In this document: positions 1-8,043 of the stretch, one piece after another | Layout: each line of letters begins with the position of its first letter | Numbering within the stretch: position 1 is the first letter of the stretch | DNA from: Methylobacterium sp. J-078 | Lineage (GTDB): Bacteria > Pseudomonadota > Alphaproteobacteria > Rhizobiales > Beijerinckiaceae | Direction of reading: 5' to 3' | DNA length: 64,000 nt | Assembly: GCF_022829285.1 (NCBI RefSeq) | Contig: NZ_JAKSYI010000141.1 | Location: forward strand, 1-64,000 | Notes under the pieces: model-generated | The model's input: the letters and a program-made list of their open reading frames with translations, nothing else | Told to the model about the DNA's origin: nothing | Database searches by the model: none | Made by a program: the position numbers and the translations under genes

Positions 1-1
1 G

Positions 2-78
<77 letters not shown>

Positions 79-86
79 AACCAACA

Positions 87-120
87 AACGCCCGCCACGC
101 TCTCAAGCGCGGCGGGCGTT
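87..120 (+). terminator. Hairpin terminator of tRNA-fMet
   Basis: AACGCCCGCC and GGCGGGCGTT form a perfect 10-bp stem around a 14-nt loop that can pair further. Only a short T tract follows, so termination is inferred from position just after the tRNA. Confidence 0.7.
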
Positions 121-150
121 CTCGTGTTCAGACCGGATACGAGAATCCCG

Positions 151-237
151 TCAGTGCAACCAGGACGTGAAGAAATAGATCAGAAGGATTATCGGGATCG
201 GAATTCCGATCAACCAAAGCAGACCGCCCTTCAACAT
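151..237 (-). CDS. 28-residue hydrophobic membrane peptide
   Basis: This short reading frame encodes a 28-residue peptide beginning MLKGGLLWLIG. It is almost entirely one hydrophobic stretch (WLIGIPIPIILLIYFF) and ends SWLH, so a single transmembrane helix is likely. The ATG at 237 has GGAGG six bases upstream. A second ATG directly before it would leave too little spacing, which is why 237 was chosen. The peptide lies just downstream of the Nudix gene on the same strand and could be the last cistron of that block. I recall similar tiny membrane peptides annotated as hypothetical in alphaproteobacteria, but I cannot name a family. Function is unknown. Confidence 0.6.
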   Translation of the reverse strand: MLKGGLLWLIGIPIPIILLIYFFTSWLH

Positions 238-304
238 CATACACCTCCACGCCGCGTTACTTGGGTCTTTCCAACGGGTGGTTTCGGGAAGGGGTTCCTT
301 TGGC

Positions 305-1048
305 TTACAGGAGATCGCGCATGCGCTTGCCGCTTCGCTCGTAATAGTACGGGATCGGCAGGTAGGGTGCGAAGCCGCCCCTGACCTGGATCTCGAGGTC
401 GTCGAGGACCACGCCGGTGATGCGCGGCAGGTTGAGGCGTCGGGCCTCCGCGAACGTCACCCAGATTAGTTCGACGAGTTCCGAAGCCGCCGAGACGACG
501 TCCGGCACCGTGTGGGCGATCGTCGTGCGATCCGCCGCGAAGAAGCGCGTGTCGAACCGGCGGACCCGGCCCGGCGGCGTGACCGCCCGCGCGATGAGGT
601 GCAGGGCCTCGAGGTCCGGCAGCACGCCGGCTTCGCGAAACGCGCTCCAGCTTCCAGGGGGGGCGGTTTCCGGCGGGCCGTACGCGCTGGTGCCCAGCAT
701 CAGGCCGGTCTCTTCGTAGGTCTCCCGGATTGCCGCCAGCGCCAGGGCACGGCCCAGGCCATCGCCGCCGCGCGGCACGCGCTGCGCCAGAGCGTCGTTC
801 GCCCGTCCCGACAATGCGCCCGCCACGGGCATGTGGCGGTCCGCCCGCTCGATCCGGCCGCCGGGAAACACGAACTTGCCCGCCATGAAGGCGAGGCCCG
901 GATGGCGCCGGCCCATCAGGATCTTTGGGGTGCGCCGGGTCCGGTCGATCAGGATCAGCGTGGCGGCATTGCGGGGCCGCAGGGCGGCCGCGCGGGCCGG
1001 CGTCTCAGGCGGAAGCGCCTCCGGCAGCATGTCCGTGATCTGGTCCAT
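305..1048 (-). CDS. Nudix hydrolase family protein
   Basis: The product is 247 residues. Residues about 60-66 read VFPGGRI and residues about 108-115 read RETYEETG, the core of the Nudix box that binds Mg2+ and hydrolyses nucleoside-diphosphate-linked substrates. About 40 residues separate the GG element from the RE..EE..G element, so the box is split by an insertion, as in some CoA/ADP-sugar-type Nudix branches. The ATG at 1048 (MDQITD) was preferred to an upstream ATG that would add an Arg-rich, non-conserved leader. It still overlaps the end of the DUF983 gene by 44 bp, so the two are probably translationally coupled. Substrate cannot be deduced. Confidence 0.85.
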   Translation of the reverse strand: MDQITDMLPEALPPETPARAAALRPRNAATLILIDRTRRTPKILMGRRHPGLAFMAGKFVFPGGRIERADRHMPVAGALSGRANDALAQRVPRGGDGLGRALALAAIRETYEETGLMLGTSAYGPPETAPPGSWSAFREAGVLPDLEALHLIARAVTPPGRVRRFDTRFFAADRTTIAHTVPDVVSAASELVELIWVTFAEARRLNLPRITGVVLDDLEIQVRGGFAPYLPIPYYYERSGKRMRDLL

Positions 1049-1475
1049 GCTGCGTCTCCTCGATCTCCGCGTTCGGCGACACCGGTAGCTTGGCAAAGCC
1101 GTGCATGCCAAGGGCATATTGCAGGCCGACCACCGCCCCCTTCGCCGGCTGCAGCAGGGCAAGGGAGCCCAGCAGCGTCACCAGGGGCCAGAAGGTGAGC
1201 TGAAACCAGAGCGGAACGTCGTAGTTCATCTCGGTCTCGAGGAGGAAGTAGCCGACGATGTGCCCGATGACGAAGATGACGATGTAGGGCGGCAGGTCGT
1301 CCGCCCGGTGATGCGCCAGTTCGAGGCCGCAGACAGCGCAGTCGGGCCGGACCTTGAGGAAGCGGCCGAAGACGCGTCCCTCGCCGCAATGGGGGCAGCG
1401 CCCGACGAATCCGCGTGCCATCGCGCGGACGAGGCCCGTGCGCGTGCCGGAGCCGGTCTCGATCGTCGCGGTCAT
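1005..1475 (-). CDS. DUF983 family small membrane protein
   Basis: The product is 156 residues. The N-terminal part has two CxxC pairs (RCPHCGEG and DCAVCG), a zinc-ribbon-like knuckle. Two hydrophobic segments follow (YIVIFVIGHIVGYFLL and LTFWPLVTLLGSLALL). This is the DUF983 layout, a family of uncharacterised inner-membrane proteins. It lies between RNase R and the Nudix gene, an arrangement I recall from Rhizobiales, and overlaps the Nudix start. The role is unknown; the conserved link to RNA decay genes is only contextual. Confidence 0.85.
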   Translation of the reverse strand: MTATIETGSGTRTGLVRAMARGFVGRCPHCGEGRVFGRFLKVRPDCAVCGLELAHHRADDLPPYIVIFVIGHIVGYFLLETEMNYDVPLWFQLTFWPLVTLLGSLALLQPAKGAVVGLQYALGMHGFAKLPVSPNAEIEETQHGPDHGHAAGGASA

Positions 1476-1520
1476 TCGGGGCTCCTGGGGGATCGCGCCA
1501 TGGTGTCTATACGCTCCGCA

Positions 1521-3833
1521 TCAGCGACGCGACCCGCGATGGCGCGTTCCCGTCCTGATGCCGGCCGGGCGCCCCGGCGCGCCGGGCTTGCGGACGGGCC
1601 CCCGGCCCCGCGGAGCTTCGCCGCCGCCCCGGTCCGGCCGGGCCCGCCCTTCCGACAGAAGCTCGAAGCGCAGGGCTCCGGCGACGGCGGCCGCCTCGAC
1701 GAGGCGGACCTCGACGCGGTCGCCGAGGCGATGGGTCTCGCCCGAGCGCTCGCCCACGAGGGCATGCTTGGCCTCGTCGTGGCGGTAGTAATCCGCCCCG
1801 ATCGTCGAGATCGGCACGAAGCCGTCCGCGCCGGTCTCGTCGAGCTTGATGAACAGGCCCGACCGGGTGACGCCGGAGATCTGACCCGTGAAGGTCGCCC
1901 CGACCCGGTCGGCGAGGTGGTGGGCGATCAGACGGTCGATCGTCTCGCGCTCGGCCGCCATGGCCCGCCGCTCGGCCGCCGAGATCTGCTCGCCGATCTG
2001 GTCGAGGGCCGCCACCGTGACCTCGGAGGACAGGCCGTCATTCCCGAGCCGGCAGGCCGCGATCAGGGCGCGATGGACGATGAGATCGGCATAGCGCCGG
2101 ATCGGCGAGGTGAAGTGTGCGTAGCGACGCAGGTTCAGGCCGAAATGTCCGAGGTTCTGGGCTGCGTAGACGGCCTGGGCCTGCGAGCGCAGCACCACCT
2201 CGTTGATGAAGGTCGCGTGCTCCGTCTCGGCCACGCTGGCGAGGATGCGGTTGAACAGGGTCGGGCGTAGCGCGCTCTCCTTCGGCAGCTTGATGCCGAT
2301 GGAGGCGAGCACTTCGCCCAGCGCGCGCATCTTCTCCAGGGCGGGTTCGTCGTGCACCCGGTAGATCAGCGGCTGCCGCGCCTGTTCCAGGGTCTCGGCG
2401 GCCGCAACGTTGGCCAGGATCATGAATTCCTCAATGAGCCGGTGCGCGTCGAGGCGGGCCGGCACCACCACGCGGTCCACCGCGCCGTCGACGGTGAGCA
2501 CGACCTTGCGCTCCGGCAGGTCGAGGGCGAGGGGGCCGCGCGCGTCGCGGGCCTGGCGCAGCGCCGCGTAGGCGGCCCAGAGGGGCTGCAGCGCCGGCTC
2601 CAGCAGGGGGGCGGTGGCCGCGTCCGGCGTGCCGTCGATGGCGCCTTGCGCCTGGGCGTAGCTGAGCTTGGCGCGCGAGCGCATCATCACGCGGTGGACG
2701 CTGTGGCGCCGCTTCACCCCGTCGACGCCGATCACCATCCGGATCGCGAGCGCCGGCCGGTCCTCGGCCTCGCGCAGGGAGCAGAGATCGTTCGAGATGC
2801 GCTCCGGCAGCATCGGCACCACCCGGTCCGGGAAGTAGACCGAATTGCCGCGCATCAGCGCCTCGCGGTCGAGGGCCGAGCCCGTCCGGACGTAAGCCGC
2901 GACGTCCGCGATCGCCACGGTGACGACGAAGCCGCCGGCATTGGCCGGGTCCGGATCGGGCACCGCCATCACGGCGTCATCGTGGTCCTTGGCGTCGGGG
3001 GGGTCGATCGTGAGAAGCGGCGCGTCGCGCCAGTCTTCGCGCCCCGCCAGACCCACTGGTACCGCCGCGTCGGCCTCGGCCAGGGTGGCGGCGGCGAAGA
3101 CGTGCGGGATGTGGTGCAGGTGCAAGGCGATCAGGCTGACGGCCTTCTCCGAGCCCAGGGCGCCGAGGCGCTCGCGCACGCGGCCCTGGGGCAGGCCGAA
3201 TCTGCTCTCGCGCTGCAGGACGACGCTGACGAGATCGCCGTCTCGGGCCTCGCCCTCCTCGCCCGCCGGAATCGCGATCTCGCGCCCCTGCGCCCGCTTC
3301 TCGACGGGAATGATGCGGCCGCCCTCGGGGCCGGCCCGATAGACGCCGATGATCTCCGACTTGTTCTTGCCCAGGGTCTTGATGACCCGGCCGGTGTAGC
3401 GGCCCGGTTCGGCGGGGCTCGCCTCGACGCGCAGGAGCACGCGGTCGCCGATCCCTGCGGCCGGCTGTCCGGGGCGCTTCGCGCCCCGCGGGGCCGCTAC
3501 GGTGATCCGGGGCGCGGGGCCGTTGCCGACGTCCCACTCGGCGGGATTGGCCAGGAACTCACCGTTCCGGTCGCGCGCGGTGATGTCGGCGAGCACCACC
3601 GGCGGAAGGCGCCCGGAGGGTGCGAGGCCACCGCGCCCGCGCGCGATGGCGCCGTCCGCCTCGATTTCCTTGAGGATGCGCTTCAGGCCGATCCGGTCGG
3701 CGCCCTTAATGTTGAAGGCCGCCGCGATCTCGCGCTTGCCAACGGTCTCCGTGGAGGCGGCGATGAAGGCGACGATCTGCTCACGCGAGGGGAGGGCGGC
3801 GGGGCCGGGATTGGGGTCGATGCGTTTTGCCAA
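1521..3833 (-). CDS. rnr: Ribonuclease R (RNB-family 3'-5' exoribonuclease)
   Basis: A protein of about 770 residues with the RNase R layout: an N-terminal winged-helix-like region, cold-shock/OB domains, the RNB catalytic domain and a C-terminal S1 domain with a basic tail rich in R, G and P. The RNB signature around residue 285 reads DPPDAKDHDD, containing the Asp cluster that binds catalytic metals. The family degrades structured RNA processively, including tmRNA-linked messages and rRNA fragments. The start is uncertain. TTG at 3833 gives MAKRIDPNPG and a normal family length, but its Shine-Dalgarno is weak and the frame stays open upstream. DUF983 and Nudix genes follow closely on the same strand. 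Confidence 0.93.
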   Translation of the reverse strand: MAKRIDPNPGPAALPSREQIVAFIAASTETVGKREIAAAFNIKGADRIGLKRILKEIEADGAIARGRGGLAPSGRLPPVVLADITARDRNGEFLANPAEWDVGNGPAPRITVAAPRGAKRPGQPAAGIGDRVLLRVEASPAEPGRYTGRVIKTLGKNKSEIIGVYRAGPEGGRIIPVEKRAQGREIAIPAGEEGEARDGDLVSVVLQRESRFGLPQGRVRERLGALGSEKAVSLIALHLHHIPHVFAAATLAEADAAVPVGLAGREDWRDAPLLTIDPPDAKDHDDAVMAVPDPDPANAGGFVVTVAIADVAAYVRTGSALDREALMRGNSVYFPDRVVPMLPERISNDLCSLREAEDRPALAIRMVIGVDGVKRRHSVHRVMMRSRAKLSYAQAQGAIDGTPDAATAPLLEPALQPLWAAYAALRQARDARGPLALDLPERKVVLTVDGAVDRVVVPARLDAHRLIEEFMILANVAAAETLEQARQPLIYRVHDEPALEKMRALGEVLASIGIKLPKESALRPTLFNRILASVAETEHATFINEVVLRSQAQAVYAAQNLGHFGLNLRRYAHFTSPIRRYADLIVHRALIAACRLGNDGLSSEVTVAALDQIGEQISAAERRAMAAERETIDRLIAHHLADRVGATFTGQISGVTRSGLFIKLDETGADGFVPISTIGADYYRHDEAKHALVGERSGETHRLGDRVEVRLVEAAAVAGALRFELLSEGRARPDRGGGEAPRGRGPVRKPGAPGRPAGIRTGTRHRGSRR

Positions 3834-3969
3834 GGCGGGGCTCGCTGCGCGGGCGCGAGGCCATACGCGGGAAGGATTGGAAGCCGGGGACGCGAATGCG
3901 TTCCGGTCCTTGTAACATGGGCGTCCGCGTCTGCCCCGGCAACGGCAGAGGCGGCGCCGTCGACAGGGT

Positions 3970-4311
3970 TCAGCCGGTGGCGGCTGATTTCCGCAGGCGC
4001 TCGACGGCCCGGTCGATGTCAAAGTCCCGGGCGGTGAGTTCGGCGAGGGTGAAGGGGCACAGGGCGGGAAAACCGAACTGCACCTGGTTCTCCGCCTCAC
4101 GGTATTCCGGGGCCTCGGCCTCGCGCACCGCCAGGGTCCAGAACCCCTCGACGTTGAGGCCCTCGACGCGGGCCGGATCGGCGGCGAGCTCGGCCTGAAT
4201 CGGCCGCGCCGCCTCGCGCCAGAGGGCGCTCGCCCGGTCGTCCGACATCAGCGCGGCCCGCACGAGGTTGGCGAGGAGGGTGCGGATGTCCGTGGCGGCG
4301 GTCTCGGGCAT
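3970..4311 (-). CDS. Conserved-type hypothetical protein, 113 residues
   Basis: A 113-residue acidic, probably soluble protein starting MPETAATDIR. Features visible are an N-terminal helical stretch (LLANLVRAALMSDDRAS), a central LNVEGFWTLAVREAE segment and a Cys in GFPALCPFTLAE. The ATG at 4311 was chosen over one 12 codons upstream because the extra residues are low-complexity and lie in typical intergenic sequence. It lies upstream of rnr on the same strand, 136 bp away. I do not recognise the family. Confidence 0.6.
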   Translation of the reverse strand: MPETAATDIRTLLANLVRAALMSDDRASALWREAARPIQAELAADPARVEGLNVEGFWTLAVREAEAPEYREAENQVQFGFPALCPFTLAELTARDFDIDRAVERLRKSAATG

Positions 4312-4392
4312 GGATGGCGCTCGGCGCGAGGGATCGGTCGGCCCCAACGCGCAAGCCCTGCGCCATATCGAGGCTCTGGGCCGGATCGCGTC

Positions 4393-4971
4393 TCAGTAGG
4401 GCGTTCCCTTCGCCCGCTGCGCCTGAAGCGCCTCGGCGTACCAGACCAGTTCGTCGAGGAAGCGGGCCGCAGCCTTCGGCAGCCAGGCCTCCTGCGCGGC
4501 GCCGGCCTCGTCGAGGGCCTTGCCGATGCGGGGGATCGGCAGCAGCGATGGAATGCTCGACGCGCCGAGCTCGGCCATCATCGCCCGCAGCTGCATCGCC
4601 GCACGCACGCCCCCGTACTGTCCCGCCGAGTAGCAGACGATGCCGGACGGCCGCCAGGAATACTCCTCGAGGAAGTGGTCGAGCGTGTTCGCGAGGGCCG
4701 GCGGAATCGAATGGTTGTACTCCGCCGAGACGACCAGGAAGGCGTCCGAGCGGCGATAGAGCGTGGCCAGATCCTCGAGGCATGCTGGCGCTCCACCCTT
4801 CGGATATTCCTTGTACATCCGGTCGAGGAGCGGAAGCTTCAGTTCGGCCGGATCGACCAGGGGCGCCTCGATGCCGCGCGCTTGAAGTTCGGCGATGACG
4901 AACCGGGCCGCGCGCAGGCCCTGGCGGTCCGACCGGACGGAACCAAGAATCACGGGGACGACGAGGGACAT
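4393..4971 (-). CDS. NADPH-dependent FMN reductase (flavodoxin-like fold)
   Basis: The product is 192 residues. The N-terminus contains GSVRSDRQGLR, the phosphate-binding loop that holds FMN in the NADPH-dependent FMN reductase family. The motif SAEYNHSIPPALANTLD around residues 80-96 is the characteristic YNxSxPxxLKNxID element. Members reduce FMN, quinones or metal oxyanions with NADPH. The start at 4971 has AGGAG seven bases upstream, which decides against the longer frame. Neighbouring genes do not reveal the physiological acceptor. Confidence 0.88.
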   Translation of the reverse strand: MSLVVPVILGSVRSDRQGLRAARFVIAELQARGIEAPLVDPAELKLPLLDRMYKEYPKGGAPACLEDLATLYRRSDAFLVVSAEYNHSIPPALANTLDHFLEEYSWRPSGIVCYSAGQYGGVRAAMQLRAMMAELGASSIPSLLPIPRIGKALDEAGAAQEAWLPKAAARFLDELVWYAEALQAQRAKGTPY

Positions 4972-5116
4972 GAGGTCGCTCCTGAACGCCGGCGCCATCC
5001 GCTCGGCGAAGAATCCTGGCTAGCGAACCTTCGCCGCACCCTCAATCCTCGCGCTTACCGGCAAGCGGCCCGGGAGCCGGTCGATCTTCGTCGTCTCGAT
5101 GCGGGCGCGGTGTTTC

Positions 5117-5836
5117 TCAGAACCGCGTCGTCGCCCGCGTCAGCCAATCCGGTGAGGCATCGACCAGGAACGTCTCCAGGGCCTTGTCGTAGCCGAGCAC
5201 GATGGCGAGGCCCGTCAGGACCAGGGTGAGGCCGAGCGCGGCCTTGAGACCCCGGCCCAGGCCCATCATGCGGTCGCGCCAGCGCATCAGCGTCGCGCGG
5301 GAGAGGGTGCCGAGGACGACCAGGGGCAGGGCCGCGCCGAGGCCGAAGAGCAGCATCGTCAGGGCGACGGTGCCGAGGTCGCGCCCCTGCGCGGCCAGGA
5401 GCGACGCCGCGCCCAGCGTCGGACCGACGCAGGGGCTCCAGACCGTCCCGAGGAGGAGGCCGACGCCGAACTGGCCGGAGAGGCCGATGCCGGAGACGCC
5501 GCCGAAGCGAGCCTGAATCCAGTTGCTCGCGGGGCCGGCCGCCACCGCCAGGCGGGTCTGCGCCACGGGCAGCATCAGCACGAGCCCGAGCACGATCATG
5601 AGCCCGGCCGCGCCCGTCCGGAACAGGCCGCTATCGAGGCCGAGGCTGAAACCGATTGTGGCGACGAACAGGCCGACCGCCACGAAGGCGAGGGCCAGCC
5701 CGGAGGCCAGCGCGAGGGGGCCGAGCCGATGCGCGGAGGCGGCGGCGCCCAGCACCAGCGGCAGCAGCGGCAGGACGCAGGGCGAGAGCACCGAGAGCAG
5801 CCCGGCGAGGAAGGCGAGGCCGAGCCCGGTGGCCAT
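5117..5836 (-). CDS. ccdA: CcdA-type cytochrome c biogenesis/thiol-transfer membrane protein
   Basis: A 239-residue protein with about six hydrophobic segments. The two family Cys motifs are present: SPCVLPLLPL near residue 18 and SPCVGPTLG in the middle. These paired Cys carry reducing equivalents from cytoplasmic thioredoxin across the inner membrane. A thioredoxin-like gene lies immediately upstream, separated by 9 bp, so the two probably form a split DsbD-like relay. Its clients could be c-type cytochrome apoproteins, which this phototroph needs, but that is inference. Confidence 0.9.
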   Translation of the reverse strand: MATGLGLAFLAGLLSVLSPCVLPLLPLVLGAAASAHRLGPLALASGLALAFVAVGLFVATIGFSLGLDSGLFRTGAAGLMIVLGLVLMLPVAQTRLAVAAGPASNWIQARFGGVSGIGLSGQFGVGLLLGTVWSPCVGPTLGAASLLAAQGRDLGTVALTMLLFGLGAALPLVVLGTLSRATLMRWRDRMMGLGRGLKAALGLTLVLTGLAIVLGYDKALETFLVDASPDWLTRATTRF

Positions 5837-5845
5837 CGGCTCGGC

Positions 5846-6292
5846 CTAGAGGGTCTTCTCGACGAGGCTCTCGATCCATTCGGGCTGCGTCTCGCCCACC
5901 GAACGGCCGGTCTCGGTCTCGCCCTTGAAGGCGATCAGGGTGCTCTGCATGCGGGCGTCGAAGCGGCGCAGCACATCCTTCTGCGTATCGAAGTCGACGT
6001 CGAAGATCAGCAGGTCCTTGAAGCGCGCCTGCTCGCCCAGCTTGGCCAGGATCGGCTTCTGCGTCTTGCAGATCGGACACCAGGGTGCGCTCACCTCCAC
6101 GAGGATCGGCCTGCCCGCCTTCTGGGCCGCTGTGAAGGCTTGCGCGCTGTAGGCCTGCGTCTCGGCGGCGCGCGCCGGCAGCGCGAGGATGGCGGGCGCG
6201 AGGGCGAGGCAGGCGAGGAGGACACGTCGGTGGAGGCGGGCGGAATCGACCGCTCGGGCAGGGCTGGATCCGGCGGGTCTGGACATCCGCAT
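5846..6292 (-). CDS. Periplasmic thioredoxin-family protein
   Basis: A 148-residue protein with an N-terminal basic region followed by a signal-type hydrophobic stretch (VLLACLALAPAILALPARA). The thioredoxin fold then carries the active site WCPICK. Export to the periplasm and partnership with the adjacent CcdA-like protein are inferred from the signal sequence and the 9-bp gene spacing. Met1 and Met3 are both possible starts. A cis-Pro element is not obvious in the C-terminal half, so the exact subfamily is unsettled. Confidence 0.82.
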   Translation of the reverse strand: MRMSRPAGSSPARAVDSARLHRRVLLACLALAPAILALPARAAETQAYSAQAFTAAQKAGRPILVEVSAPWCPICKTQKPILAKLGEQARFKDLLIFDVDFDTQKDVLRRFDARMQSTLIAFKGETETGRSVGETQPEWIESLVEKTL

Positions 6293-6552
6293 GGCACTTC
6301 ACTCCCGGAATCTTGGTGGCCGTCTCGCGCGTCGCGGTAGCCCGTTGTGTCGAGCCTACGCCACGGCGAGGGCGATGTCGCCGGAATCGGGGCCGGCCGC
6401 GCGGTGCGCGCGCGCAAGATCGCGCGATGAGCCCGATGCCCCTCGGGACTGCACGCTTCGCCGATATGCCCGCAGCCGCGAGGCACGATCGCCGAATCTA
6501 CCGGTTTCCTGCGGAATTCGTGCGGACCCAAGGTCGCCGTCGCCGCGTGCCT

Positions 6553-7263
6553 TCACCAGAGGGAGAATTCGGTGGCGAAATCGGTGGTCTTCAGCCGCGC
6601 GCAGGTCTCCGGCGCGACGCCGCAATCGGCCTTCGGCTTCAGCGTCAGGGTGCCGTCCGGTGCGGTCGCGAAGGTCAGGTGGAGTGGGGGCTCGTCCGCC
6701 TTGGTATAGGCGAGGCCGGCCTCGAAGCGAACGAAGTCGAAGCGGTCGCGGTCGGCATACACGATGAGGTCGCGTGAGACGGTCTCGCCCGGGTTGAGCT
6801 CGGAGGGGTCACCCCCCGCCTCGGTGGCGCCGGCGAACAGGCGGCTCTCGCGCAGGATCGCTTCGCCGGGACCCGCGAAGCCGTAGGCGCGGGCCGCGAT
6901 GGTGCGATCGGCGGACGTCGTTCCACCCGCAGGCTTCGTGCCGGCTTCCGCGTCGAACCGCACACGCACCCCGGTGACGTTGTAGACGAGGCCGAGCACG
7001 CGCACGCCGGTCTGGCCGACGTTCTTGCGCGTCACCGTGGAGCGGATCGCCACGTGCTGGCCACGCTCGCCCGCCCGCACGAGGCTCGTCGTCACCGAGA
7101 CGGCTGGCGGCTCCAGGGCCGGCTTAATCCGGGCCTCGTAGATGAAGGTGTAGACCGCCCAGGCGCCGGCCGCGACGATCGCCAGGGTCTGCACCAGGGC
7201 ATTGGCGCGCTCCAGCCGTCCGCCCCGGCGGGATCGCGCATCCTCGTTCTCGTCCTTCGGCAT
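6553..7263 (-). CDS. Single-pass membrane protein of unknown function
   Basis: A 236-residue protein. Residues 1-18 are charged, residues about 22-41 form one transmembrane helix (ALVQTLAIVAAGAWAVYTFI), and the rest is a beta-rich, probably periplasmic domain. Two Cys near the C-terminus (ADCGVAPETCAR) could form a disulphide. The region TVTRKNVGQTGVRVLG resembles immunoglobulin-like sandwich domains, but I recognise no named family. It stands alone between a thioredoxin/CcdA pair and a CdiI-like gene. Confidence 0.72.
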   Translation of the reverse strand: MPKDENEDARSRRGGRLERANALVQTLAIVAAGAWAVYTFIYEARIKPALEPPAVSVTTSLVRAGERGQHVAIRSTVTRKNVGQTGVRVLGLVYNVTGVRVRFDAEAGTKPAGGTTSADRTIAARAYGFAGPGEAILRESRLFAGATEAGGDPSELNPGETVSRDLIVYADRDRFDFVRFEAGLAYTKADEPPLHLTFATAPDGTLTLKPKADCGVAPETCARLKTTDFATEFSLW

Positions 7264-7369
7264 TCGCAGTCGCGGCCCTCACGTCGGGGCGGCAAGCCCG
7301 TTGGAAAGATCATGGTTCCGTCGTCGGGATCTTAACGGCATCCGACCGGGAGTGGCGCAGTAGGACGGA

Positions 7370-7705
7370 TCAGAGCCGGTCGCGGATCAGTCTGAGAAAT
7401 CTGCGAAGGCCGCCCTGCTCGTAGAACACGACGTTCGCGGGGGTCGCGTTCCAAAGCCGCGTCAGCTCCGCATCGGAAATGCGATCCGCGGTGATGTCGT
7501 CGAGGTATTTCCGAAGTTTCAACCGATCTTCGCCCCGGAACGGAGACACGGCCGTTCGCAGGATCTCCTCCATCGTATCTCCCATGTCGTCCAGGCCTTC
7601 GATGAAGGCGAGGGCCAAGCTTTCGAATTCCGCTGAGCTCTGCAATCTCGGCTTCGGATATCGCTCCTTCGATCGTTTCGGCCTGGGCTTGTCGGTGCGT
7701 CGCAA
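7370..7705 (-). CDS. CdiI-family (contact-dependent inhibition immunity) like protein
   Basis: About 111 residues. The C-terminal half follows the pattern LRKYLDDITADRISDAELT, then RLWNATPANVVF and GLRRFLRLIRDRL, which I recognise as the CdiI_2-type immunity domain (L..YLD, SD.EL..LW, FL..IRD.L). Such proteins neutralise the toxic C-terminus of a CdiA or a related polymorphic toxin. No toxin gene or two-partner secretion gene is visible nearby, so this is an orphan in the window. The start is uncertain: TTG at 7705 has a GGAAAGGTG-like element upstream, GTG at 7729 is an alternative, and the frame stays open to 7888. The N-terminal RPKRSKERYPKPR stretch is very basic. Confidence 0.6.
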   Translation of the reverse strand: MRRTDKPRPKRSKERYPKPRLQSSAEFESLALAFIEGLDDMGDTMEEILRTAVSPFRGEDRLKLRKYLDDITADRISDAELTRLWNATPANVVFYEQGGLRRFLRLIRDRL

Positions 7706-7961
7706 TCCGTCACCTTTCCGGTCCGGCACGCAAAGGCGTGACGCGCCGTTCAACGGATCGTCGCGATCATGACGCTCGCGACGGACCCCCTCTCCCTTCA
7801 GGCAATGCGATCGCATCCGGCTTAACCCCGTCATTCCGGGGCGCCGTCGGCGAGCACGGACCCGAAGAGGTGCTCCAGCGGTGTGCAATCCAGAGATTCA
7901 AATTGCAGGCGCAGGTTGATTTTGTCGATCCGCTGATGGAACTTCGCCGGCCGGCGGAACG

Positions 7962-8039
7962 CGAAACGCCGGAGCCCCTCGCGGAGCCCCGGCGTTTCGG
8001 ATCGTCTCGAAGGGACCGGGCCAGGCGCCCGGCCCGGTC
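7962..8039 (-). terminator. Two consecutive hairpins after glnA
   Basis: GACCGGGCC/GGCCCGGTC (8014-8039) starts 5 bp beyond the glnA stop. A second stem, CGAAACGCCGG/CCGGCGTTTCG (7962-7999), follows. Both stems are perfect. No long T run follows on the minus strand, so these could be Rho-assisted or 3'-stabilising elements. Confidence 0.6.
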
Positions 8040-8043
8040 GCTC

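Noticed and set aside
1101..2270. Long + strand open frame of 389 codons opposite rnr and DUF983
   Set aside because: High GC keeps antisense frames open. The translation is low-complexity (Ala, Gly, Arg, Asp, Glu) with no domain, while the opposite strand encodes RNase R and DUF983 proteins.
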